Source: Micromonospora sp. MW-13 (lineage in GTDB: Bacteria > Actinomycetota > Actinomycetes > Mycobacteriales > Micromonosporaceae). From it: 64,000 bases of DNA. The stretch's first letter is position 1. Each line of letters starts with the position of its first letter. The stretch covers positions 310,001 through 374,000 of the forward strand of contig NZ_QKKX01000009.1 of the NCBI RefSeq assembly GCF_003434305.1. The letters run 5' to 3'. A model generated the notes under the pieces. It was not told the DNA's origin, did no database searches, and saw nothing but the letters and a program-made list of their open reading frames with translations. The translations under genes were made by a program, and so were the position numbers. Positions 45,862 to 53,545 of this stretch are shown here, piece by piece.

Positions 45862-46735
45862 GGTGGACCTCTCCGATGATCTTGTCGATAAAGTGCCTTG
45901 ATTGTCCTTCATCAAGGGCGAGCTGATCCAGGCTTCCCCAGGCATTCTCGTAGGCGGCGAACTCGTCCGGCCGGTCGAGGTAGAGGGCTCCGGTCCACGA
46001 CTCGCTGTAGATCACCGGCGGTTCCGGTGTCGCCCGGTTGCCGAGCGGGAACTCCAACATGACGAAGGTGCCCGCCTCGACGCCACGGTGAAGGCCGATC
46101 GACAGCGGGAGGACGCGGATGCTCACCGAGTCCCGCTCACCGACTTCGAGCAGATGACGCAGTTGCTCGGCCATCGTGGGCCGGTCTCCGACTATCCGCA
46201 GAAGCGCGCCCTCCGAGATGACGACCTTCATCTCGGGTGCTGCGGGCAGCCGGCGGGTCAACAGGGACTGTCGCTGTAGTCGTACCTCAACCAGCCGTTC
46301 GCGTTCCTCCTCGGTCACCTCCGCGCGATGCTGGTAGACGGCGTGCGCGTAGCTACGGGTTTGCAGTAGGCCGGGAATCAACGCCTCGTCGTATCGCCGG
46401 ATCCGGCAGGCGGCGGATTCGAGGCCCACGTACAGCTCGAACCAGTCGGGGATGGCGTCGCCGTAGGCGTGCCACCAGCCCTTCGCCTTGGTCTCGCCGG
46501 CCAACGCCGTGAGGGCGCGCGTCAGCTCGGCCTTCGCCGCGTACAGCTCGCACATGGCGCGGACGTCGAGGCCGCGCACCGAGCCGAGCCCGCTCTCGAT
46601 CCGCCACACCTTCTGCCGGCTGCACTCCAGCGCCTCGGCGGCGGCGTCCAGGGTTATCCCCGCCTCGGTGCGCAGGTCACGCAGCGCCTTGCCGAGCCGC
46701 CGTCGGGGCACTGTCGATCCCATGTCCTCGGCCAT
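45854..46735 (-). CDS. XRE-family regulator with DUF5753 domain
   Basis: The 293-residue protein has an N-terminal helix-turn-helix (LGKALRDLRTEAGITLDAAA, then ECSRQKVWRIESG) and a C-terminal DUF5753 domain (YVGLESAACRIRRYDEALI, then PGLLQTRSYAHAV). It is the standard partner of the DUF397 gene it overlaps. The ATG at 46735 has GGAGGGAGG close upstream. An inverted repeat GCAACAT/ATGTTGC lies upstream and may be its own operator. It sits between the NLR module and the zinc-ribbon cassette; whether it regulates either is unknown. Confidence 0.92.
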   Translation of the reverse strand: MAEDMGSTVPRRRLGKALRDLRTEAGITLDAAAEALECSRQKVWRIESGLGSVRGLDVRAMCELYAAKAELTRALTALAGETKAKGWWHAYGDAIPDWFELYVGLESAACRIRRYDEALIPGLLQTRSYAHAVYQHRAEVTEEERERLVEVRLQRQSLLTRRLPAAPEMKVVISEGALLRIVGDRPTMAEQLRHLLEVGERDSVSIRVLPLSIGLHRGVEAGTFVMLEFPLGNRATPEPPVIYSESWTGALYLDRPDEFAAYENAWGSLDQLALDEGQSRHFIDKIIGEVHHG

Positions 46736-46758
46736 CCGGCCTCCCTCCGTTGAATTTT

Positions 46759-46797
46759 GCAACATCTCGACGCCCACTGGAGGTACGGGAATGTTGC
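46759..46797. promoter_or_regulatory. Inverted repeat GCAACAT...ATGTTGC upstream of the XRE gene
   Basis: The 7-bp arms are separated by 25 bases, in an AT-rich stretch directly before the XRE start. Autoregulation is a reasonable guess. Confidence 0.35.
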
Positions 46798-46941
46798 GCA
46801 CGAATAGCGGAACAGTATGGGCTGACATTGGTTGTGATAGTGCCCCTGACCTTACAAGATGGCCCTGACAAAGGCGACGACCGTGGAATTCCCACCGTCT
46901 ATTGAATGCCGCTCCCTATTGGTCATCGAGGAGGTGCTGGC

Positions 46942-47238
46942 GTGCGCGCGTTCCCCCGTCATCCGCGTCCGGTCGGGTCGCCGAGGTCATCGGCGTACCG
47001 GGTTGCCGACCACGTACCGCTGAAGCCCTGGCAGGTGCGCGAGCGCCGGTTCACCCGGCGCGGCCGGCGCGGGGTGGACGCGGTCGAGGTAGCCGCATTC
47101 CTCGACCGGGTCGCCGACGACCTGGCCGAGGTCTACGCGGCGCTCGACAGCAGCCGCCGGGAGATCGAGCGGATCAGAGAAGTCCTGCGGGCCTGGCAGT
47201 TGCAGCGCGCCGGCGCGGACCGGGCGGCCCGGTGGTGA
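46942..47238 (+). CDS. DivIVA-domain protein
   Basis: The short protein (98 residues) has a basic N-terminus followed by VRERRFTRRGRRGVDAVEVA and AFLDRVADDLAEVYAALDSS, a DivIVA-type amphipathic coiled-coil start. Full DivIVA proteins mark cell poles and septa, but this one is far shorter and lacks the long C-terminal coil. It is probably an adaptor of unknown role. The GTG at 46942 follows GAGGAGG. It begins a three-gene unit with 4-bp overlaps. Confidence 0.75.
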   Translation: MRAFPRHPRPVGSPRSSAYRVADHVPLKPWQVRERRFTRRGRRGVDAVEVAAFLDRVADDLAEVYAALDSSRREIERIREVLRAWQLQRAGADRAARW

Positions 47239-47486
47239 GCCCGCGCTGGGTGGTGCACCTGCCGTTCACCGCCTCCGACCTGCCCACCGCCCGTCGGTTC
47301 GCGGCGGCGCTGGCCCGCTCGGTGACGTTCCTGCCCGAGGTGGACGCCGGCGAGACCACCGTGTCGGCCGAGGAGGAGCAGGGCGTACGCCAGCGGGTTT
47401 TCTGCGACCTGCCGCTGCCCGGTGGCCGGCGCTGCGTGCGCCGCACCGACCACGACGGGCCGTGCTCCGCCCGGCCGCCCCGATGA
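47235..47486 (+). CDS. Small unrecognised protein in the zinc-ribbon cassette
   Basis: The protein has 83 residues, begins PRWVVHLPFTASDLPTARRF and ends in a Cys/His-containing stretch CVRRTDHDGPCSARPP that might bind a metal. The GTG start overlaps the DivIVA-domain gene (GTGA) and its stop overlaps the next start (ATGA), so it belongs to one operon. No family recognised. Confidence 0.65.
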   Translation: MSPRWVVHLPFTASDLPTARRFAAALARSVTFLPEVDAGETTVSAEEEQGVRQRVFCDLPLPGGRRCVRRTDHDGPCSARPPR

Positions 47487-49441
47487 TCGGCGTGACCACC
47501 GTCGCCTGCCCGGACTGCGACGGCACCACCTTCCGGCTCGACCCCTGCCGCTGCACCCGCTACGGCAACCGGCTCCTGGCCGACGGCGGCAACGATGACG
47601 GTCCGGCTTGCGGCGCGGGTGGGCACCGGGAGCCGTACCGCGCGTGCGGGCTGTGCCGGGGCACAGGCACGGTCGCGGTGGCCTGCCATCGCTGCGGGCG
47701 GCGGGGCCGGCGGCGCGCGCAGCTCGTGCTGACGGTGGCCAACCTGGACACCGGCGCGGTCGCCTCCCACGAGATCGTGCCGGACGACCTCGACCCCCGC
47801 CCGTGCCCGGCGGGTGGCTGGGCGGTCGAGCTGACGCCCCGGGTACGCGAACTGGCCGCCGAGGCGGGCGTCGCCGCAGGCGTGGATTCGCTGACCGTAC
47901 GGCTGCCGGCTGCCTGGCGGCCCGACCTGCCGGCGGCCGAGCGGCACGACTTGGCTGCGCGGGCGCTTGCGGAGGCAGCCCGGCCGGCGTGGCGGGTGCT
48001 GGTGGGCCGGTCGGCAGCCCCGCCCCCGGTCGACCCGATGCGGCGGCTGGCCCGGCTCTGCGGGGTGGCCGACCTGCTCCTGCTCGACCTGGTCGTGGAG
48101 GCCCGCCGGCACGGCGGCGGGCTGCGCTGGTCCCTCCGGTACGAAGTGCCCGGCTCCCCGGTGCCGGACGGGCCGCCGGAGTCGTGCTTCGCCGACCTGA
48201 CCGCCGGCCTGGCCGGCACGGACGTGGCCGACGCGCTGGCCGGGCTCGGCGAGCGCGGCCGGGACGCGCCCGCCCGGATGCTCAGCCCCGATCCGCTCCG
48301 GCCGCTCATCCCGGCGACGACGGACGTGGCGGAGTTCGCCCGTCGGGTGCGCGCCGACTGCACCGCCTCCGGAGCGCAGGCCGTATGGCGGGACGGCCGC
48401 TGGTGGCACACCGCCCTGCGCTGCGGCGAGCCGGTGGAGACTCTGGTCGAGCAGCCCACGGGGCAGGTGGTGCGCCGGACCCGGGTGCCGCTGCGCCGGG
48501 CGGCCGAGCCGCCGGACCCGCCGTGGCTCGGCGAGCCGGTGCCATGGCGGTCCTGCCCGGACTGCCGCCCGGCGCGGCCGTCGGCGCTGACCTGCACCAC
48601 CTGCGGCGGCACCCGCCGAGTGCACCTGGCGGCCCTGATCACCCTGACCGACCTGCGGCATCGGGTGGTGCACCTGACCTGGCGGGTCGGCACGCCGGAG
48701 GCGGTGCCGGCGGTCAGCGTCCGGCCCGGCGGCCGGGCCGTCGTCCGGCTCCCCGGCCGCTACCGGCTGGGTGCCTGGGCGGCCGTGTTCGGCGTACGCC
48801 CGGAGGACCTCGCCGAAGCCGACGGCGGCCACGACCTCCCACCGGACGTGCGCGAGGGCTACGTCGCCCTGCCCTGGGCGGGCGCGGACCCGGTGGGGGA
48901 GCAGGTGCGCGCAGTCGGCCCGGCGCTGCCCGCCGCGCGCCTGCTGGTGACCGCGGTACGCCCCGACCCGCCGCCGCTGGCCGAGCTGCTCCGGCTCGCC
49001 CTCGGCCTGGACCTGGCGCTGGTGGTGAACGTGCTCGACCTGCGCCGGCATCCGGCGGCGCCGATGCGGGCGCACGGCGTGCTCTGGTCGGTCGAGCTGC
49101 GCCCGCCGGCAGCCCCGGTGCACCACGACGACCTGCCGTGCCGGGCCAGCCTGGAGACGGCCGTGGCGCATTGCCTCGACGGCCTGGACGTCGCTCTCCC
49201 CGAAACCGTGCCGGAGGACCCCGGGGTGGCGGTGCCGGTGCCCCGGTCGGACGCCCGCCCGCTGCCGCCCGACCCGGTTCCGGGGCTGCGGCGGCTGGCG
49301 GGGCAGCACGCTGGCCGCCCGCTCAGCGTCCGATTCAGCCGGGCCGGCTGCGCCGTCTACCGCCACGACGACGACGGCCCCCTGTTGCTGGTCGAGGGCG
49401 ACGACCTGCCCGCTGCCCTGGCCGCCCTTCGGCTGGCATGA
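47483..49441 (+). CDS. Large unrecognised protein with two zinc-ribbon clusters
   Basis: The protein has 652 residues. The first 75 contain many cysteines: C9/C12, C22/C24, C55/C58 in CGLCRGTG (DnaJ zinc-finger-like) and C68/C71. A second cluster (CPDC ... CTTCGGTRR) occurs near residue 360. Between and after them are alpha/beta stretches with no known motif. The duplicated ribbon plus following region suggests an internal duplication of one unit. ATG at 47483 overlaps the previous gene. It is the last gene of a three-gene cassette just before pglY. Function unknown; nucleic-acid binding is only a guess. Confidence 0.65.
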   Translation: MIGVTTVACPDCDGTTFRLDPCRCTRYGNRLLADGGNDDGPACGAGGHREPYRACGLCRGTGTVAVACHRCGRRGRRRAQLVLTVANLDTGAVASHEIVPDDLDPRPCPAGGWAVELTPRVRELAAEAGVAAGVDSLTVRLPAAWRPDLPAAERHDLAARALAEAARPAWRVLVGRSAAPPPVDPMRRLARLCGVADLLLLDLVVEARRHGGGLRWSLRYEVPGSPVPDGPPESCFADLTAGLAGTDVADALAGLGERGRDAPARMLSPDPLRPLIPATTDVAEFARRVRADCTASGAQAVWRDGRWWHTALRCGEPVETLVEQPTGQVVRRTRVPLRRAAEPPDPPWLGEPVPWRSCPDCRPARPSALTCTTCGGTRRVHLAALITLTDLRHRVVHLTWRVGTPEAVPAVSVRPGGRAVVRLPGRYRLGAWAAVFGVRPEDLAEADGGHDLPPDVREGYVALPWAGADPVGEQVRAVGPALPAARLLVTAVRPDPPPLAELLRLALGLDLALVVNVLDLRRHPAAPMRAHGVLWSVELRPPAAPVHHDDLPCRASLETAVAHCLDGLDVALPETVPEDPGVAVPVPRSDARPLPPDPVPGLRRLAGQHAGRPLSVRFSRAGCAVYRHDDDGPLLLVEGDDLPAALAALRLA

Positions 49442-49765
49442 CCGTCACCGGGCACCACCCCGATCGGCCGGCCCGTCGTGGTGGAGGAACCCTCACAGTT
49501 GTGATTGCAGCTCTCGGAGCTGTGCCAGCGCCGGACCTTGGCCGGCTGACCCTGAGTGTCGAGATTCAGACTCTCGTTCAGTCCCCAACCGGCCCTGCCG
49601 CGAGCGGTCGACGCTGAGCTGGGACTTCTCGGACGATCGGAGGAAGCGCCCGCCATTGGTCCACTGTGGTCCCGTCAGCCGGACCGCAAATTGGCCAACC
49701 AGTGCGGTACCCGTTCAATCAGGTCGATGGGTAGCGTGTCGGGCACCTGGGGAGCTGGAGGAACA
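49442..49765. other. 324-bp region upstream of pglY
   Basis: No gene is supported. It contains a palindrome CAGCTC-TCG-GAGCTG (49508-49522), and a more AT-rich stretch (49490-49580) follows. The promoter of pglY-pglZ-brxD-brxHI should lie here. The frame of pglY is open upstream to 49556, but codons there look non-coding. Confidence 0.5.
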
Positions 49766-52700
49766 TTGGCGACGCTGCTGCGCGACCTGATCGACATCCC
49801 GACGTCCGTCGGCGAGGGCGACTTCGTGGTGAAGGCGGCCGAGGGCGCCGACCTGAGCCGGTACGTCGTCACCGACCAGCTTCGGGAGAGTTTCGCCAAG
49901 GCGCTGGGGCGGATCGGCCACGCCGTCACCACCGGCCGCTCCCAGGCGCTGTTCCTGCACGGCTCGTTCGGCTCCGGCAAGTCGCACTTCATGTCGGTGC
50001 TGCGGGAGATCCTCGCGCATAACCCCAGGGCCCGGGAGATCGGAGGGCTGGACGGCGCGGTCGTCGCCGCCGACGACTGGCTGCCCGACCGGAAGTTCCT
50101 CACCCTGACCCTGCACATGCTCGACGCGCGCTCGGTGGAGCAGGCGATCCTTGAGGGGTACCTGCGCCACGTCACCGTCGCCCACCCGGACGCGCCGCTT
50201 CCCGCCGTACACCGGTCGGACGCGCTGCTGGGCAACGCCGCCGGCCTGCGCCGGACGCTCGGTGACGACAAGTTCTTCGCGGCACTGGGCGGCGGCACCG
50301 TCACGGGCGGCGGCCTGGCGGCGATGCGGGCCCAGGCCGAGGGCTGGACCCAGCAGCGGTACGCCGAGGCTGCCGCGCAGCCGCCCGGCACCAAGGAGCG
50401 CGACGCGCTGGTCAGCGCCCTCACGCAGGCGTTCTTCAGCGGCGCGGTGCACAGCGCCGAGTACCTCGACCTCGACACCGGCCTCGCCGTCATCACCCGG
50501 CACGCCAAGTCCCTCGGGTACGACGCGATCGTGCTCTTCCTCGACGAGCTGATCCTCTGGCTCTCCGGCCGGATCGCCGACCACACCTTCGTCAACACCG
50601 AGGGCGCCAAGCTCAACAAGCTCGTCGAGTCCGCCGACGCCACCCGTCCGCTGCCCCTGGTCTCCTTCGTGGCCCGCCAGCGCAACCTGGAGGAGTTCCT
50701 CGGCCCGCAGGTCGGCGGCACCGAGCGGGAGGCGCTGGCGCAGGTGATGCGCAGCGTCCAAGGGCGGTTCGGGGAGATCGTCCTCGCCGACACCAACCTG
50801 CCCGAGATCACCGAGGGGCGGCTGCTCAAGCCGAACGACGAGACGGCCCGCGCGGTCATCGACAACGCCTTCGCCGCAGTCCGGCACAACCGCGAGGTGT
50901 GGGACACGCTGCTGCTCGGCGCGCAGTACGGCGACGCCGGCATCGGCTCCGACGCCACCGCCTTCCGGCAGCTCTACCCCTTCTCGCCGGCCCTCGTGGC
51001 CACCCTCGTCGCACTCTCCCAGGCGTTGCAGCGTGAGCGGACGGCGCTGAAGGTGATGACGGAGCTGCTGGTCGAGCGGCGGGACACCCTGCGCGTCAAC
51101 GACCTGATCGGGGTCGCGGCCCTGTTCGACCCGCTGGTGCTGCACGGCGAGCTGCCCGACCGCCCGGAGCTGCGCCAGAAGTTCGAGGCCGCCCGCACGC
51201 TCTACCTGCGTAAGCTGCGCCCGATCCTGCTCGCCCTCAGCGGCATCGACGAGGAGAAGACCGCCTCGCACACCCAGTTCCAGCTCGACGACAAGCTGGT
51301 CAAGACCATCCTGCTCGGGGCCCTGGTGCCCGAGGTGCCGGCCCTGCACAACCTGACCGCCGCCAAGCTGCACGCGCTGAACTTCGGCTCCATCGCCTCG
51401 CCGATCCCCGGCTACGAGAACACGATGGTGCTCAACCGGCTGACGAAGATCCAGCAGGACGCCGGCGAGCTGCACCTGACCGACGACCACGACAAGGTCG
51501 TGTCGCTCAAGCTGCACACCGTCGACTTCGACAAGCTGCTCGACCTGGTACCGCACAACGAGACCTCGGCCGGCGTGCGGCAGCAGTTGCTCCGGGAACT
51601 GATCAGCGCCGAGATGGGGCTGGCCGGCAGCGAGGGCAGCCACGGCGAGCTGCAGCAGCCGCGCGACTGGCGGGGTCGGCGGCACGTCGTCCAGGTCAAG
51701 TTCGGCAACGTCCGGGACCCCGACACCATGCCGATCGCCGCGCTGCTCGCCCCCGGCGAGTCCTGGCGGATCGTCGTGGACTACCCGTTCGACCCGCAGG
51801 ACTACCCGCGCAGCGCCGACCGGGCCCGGATCGAGGAACTGCCCCGGGGCTCCAACACGGTGTTCTGGCTGCCGCTCTACCTCACCGACGACCTGATGGG
51901 CCGGGTCGCCCAACTCGCAAAGATCAACTACCTGCTCGGTGTCGGCGGCGCGGGGGAGCGGCTCAACACCCTCGCCGCGGACTGGCCCAAGGCCGACCGG
52001 CAGCAGGGCCGGGTCTACCTGCTGCAACGGCAGACCCAGCTCCGCGAGGGCCTGATCACCGCGCTCAAGCAGGCGTACGGGGCGGCCAACGCGCAGCCCT
52101 CCGACGTGCACGACGACACCGTCGGGGTGCTGCACACCCTGGCCGAGGGGCTGCGCATCGGCGACCCCCGGGGCGGGACCCTCGCCGACGCGTTCAAGAA
52201 CCTCACCGCCGAGCTGCTGGAGTGGTCGTACCCGGGCACGCCGGCCCTGCCGGTGGAGGAGAAGCCGCTCACCCGTGGCGACCTGGCCAAGGTCTTCGAG
52301 TACGCGAAGCTGGCCGCCGCCGACCCCACCGGCGGCGTCTCCGTCGCGACCCCCGCCGACCAGCGGCTGCTCCGCCGGATCTGCAACCCGCTGCAGCTCG
52401 GCGAGCTGATCGACAACCGTTACGTGCTCACCATGGGCACCTGCTACTGGAGCCGGCACCTGCTGCAGGAGGCGGCCAAGGAGGACTACCGGGACCACTT
52501 CCCCGTGCACCGGCTCCGGGGCTGGCTGGACGTGCCGAAGCGGCGCGGCTTCGACCGCGACCTGCAGAACCTGATCATCGCCGTCTTCGCTCTCGAACAG
52601 CAGTTGAGCTGGTACGACAGCGTTCGGAAGGTCAACGTCGGCGTGGTGAACGGCGTGGAGGACCGCTTCGAGCTGCGGCACCCGCCGATGCCGACGGAGG

Positions 52701-53545
52701 AGGCATGGAAGGCGGCCGTGCAGTTCGGGCAGCCCTTCTTCGGCGAGGTGCTGCCCCGGTTCCGCAACCCGGCCAACCTCGTGGACCTGGCCGGGAAGAT
52801 GCGGGGCGTCGCCACCACGTACGCCGAGACCGCCGGGAAACTCGTGGCCAGCCTGACGGAGCACGCCGCGCTGCTCGGCCTCGAGCCGGACGCGCAGGTC
52901 GGCCGGCTCGCCACCGCCCGGCGGGTCGCCGAGCTGCTCGCCCAGGTCAAGGCCGAACAGGACGATGTGGTGCTCGTCGGCGTGGTCGCCGAAGGGGAGA
53001 AGCGCCTCAGCGGCCTGGACGGCCTGGCCGCGAGCGGCGTCTACAAGCAGGCCGGGAAGCTCTGCACGGCGCTGGCCGCCACGCAGTGGCCGCTGATCAG
53101 GGCCGTGAAGCAGCGGGCCACGTCCGACTCCCGCGCCCAATCCGTACTCGACCGGCTTCGGGCCGCCGCCCGGGACGAGCAGCACGGCTCCGACCTGGCC
53201 AAGGCGTTGCAGGACGCGGTCGACGCCGCAGCCGCACTGCTGGCCGACGACGATCGGCCGGTCGCACCCACGAAGCCGCCGGTTGTCGACCCGCCGGTCT
53301 TTGTCCCGCCGGACTCCAACCCGCTGGCCCTCGATCCGCCGCCCGTCATCCCGAACCCGCCGGGCGTCGTCCCGAAGCCACGCGATCCCGGGGACCCGGT
53401 TCTCCCGCCGCCAGCCGCCCGCCAGGCGGTCGTGACCGGCGCGGAGGAACTGGACCGGTTCGTCGACGTGCTGCGGGTCGAGGTCGCTGCCGGCAGGCGG
53501 GTCACCGTCACCTGGCAGGTCGAGGAGTCGGAGCGCCGGCCGTGA
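49766..53545 (+). CDS. pglY: BREX-2 ATPase PglY
   Basis: PglY is the large P-loop ATPase of BREX-2, the counterpart of BrxC. The 1259-residue protein starts ATLLRDLIDIPTSVGEGDFV. Walker A GSFGSGKS spans 66-73 (K72) and Walker B FLDEL carries D260/E261. A proline-rich linker (about residues 1170-1215) joins the body to a short C-terminal domain. TTG at 49766 is supported by GGAGGA five bases upstream; ATG starts further up would add non-conserved sequence. The stop overlaps the pglZ start (GTGA), so it opens the four-gene operon pglY-pglZ-brxD-brxHI. Confidence 0.93.
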   Translation: MATLLRDLIDIPTSVGEGDFVVKAAEGADLSRYVVTDQLRESFAKALGRIGHAVTTGRSQALFLHGSFGSGKSHFMSVLREILAHNPRAREIGGLDGAVVAADDWLPDRKFLTLTLHMLDARSVEQAILEGYLRHVTVAHPDAPLPAVHRSDALLGNAAGLRRTLGDDKFFAALGGGTVTGGGLAAMRAQAEGWTQQRYAEAAAQPPGTKERDALVSALTQAFFSGAVHSAEYLDLDTGLAVITRHAKSLGYDAIVLFLDELILWLSGRIADHTFVNTEGAKLNKLVESADATRPLPLVSFVARQRNLEEFLGPQVGGTEREALAQVMRSVQGRFGEIVLADTNLPEITEGRLLKPNDETARAVIDNAFAAVRHNREVWDTLLLGAQYGDAGIGSDATAFRQLYPFSPALVATLVALSQALQRERTALKVMTELLVERRDTLRVNDLIGVAALFDPLVLHGELPDRPELRQKFEAARTLYLRKLRPILLALSGIDEEKTASHTQFQLDDKLVKTILLGALVPEVPALHNLTAAKLHALNFGSIASPIPGYENTMVLNRLTKIQQDAGELHLTDDHDKVVSLKLHTVDFDKLLDLVPHNETSAGVRQQLLRELISAEMGLAGSEGSHGELQQPRDWRGRRHVVQVKFGNVRDPDTMPIAALLAPGESWRIVVDYPFDPQDYPRSADRARIEELPRGSNTVFWLPLYLTDDLMGRVAQLAKINYLLGVGGAGERLNTLAADWPKADRQQGRVYLLQRQTQLREGLITALKQAYGAANAQPSDVHDDTVGVLHTLAEGLRIGDPRGGTLADAFKNLTAELLEWSYPGTPALPVEEKPLTRGDLAKVFEYAKLAAADPTGGVSVATPADQRLLRRICNPLQLGELIDNRYVLTMGTCYWSRHLLQEAAKEDYRDHFPVHRLRGWLDVPKRRGFDRDLQNLIIAVFALEQQLSWYDSVRKVNVGVVNGVEDRFELRHPPMPTEEAWKAAVQFGQPFFGEVLPRFRNPANLVDLAGKMRGVATTYAETAGKLVASLTEHAALLGLEPDAQVGRLATARRVAELLAQVKAEQDDVVLVGVVAEGEKRLSGLDGLAASGVYKQAGKLCTALAATQWPLIRAVKQRATSDSRAQSVLDRLRAAARDEQHGSDLAKALQDAVDAAAALLADDDRPVAPTKPPVVDPPVFVPPDSNPLALDPPPVIPNPPGVVPKPRDPGDPVLPPPAARQAVVTGAEELDRFVDVLRVEVAAGRRVTVTWQVEESERRP

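Noticed and set aside
47174..49366. 730-codon minus-strand open frame opposite the zinc-ribbon protein
   Set aside because: Shadow of the plus-strand cassette, whose genes are joined by start-stop overlaps and show cysteine motifs.
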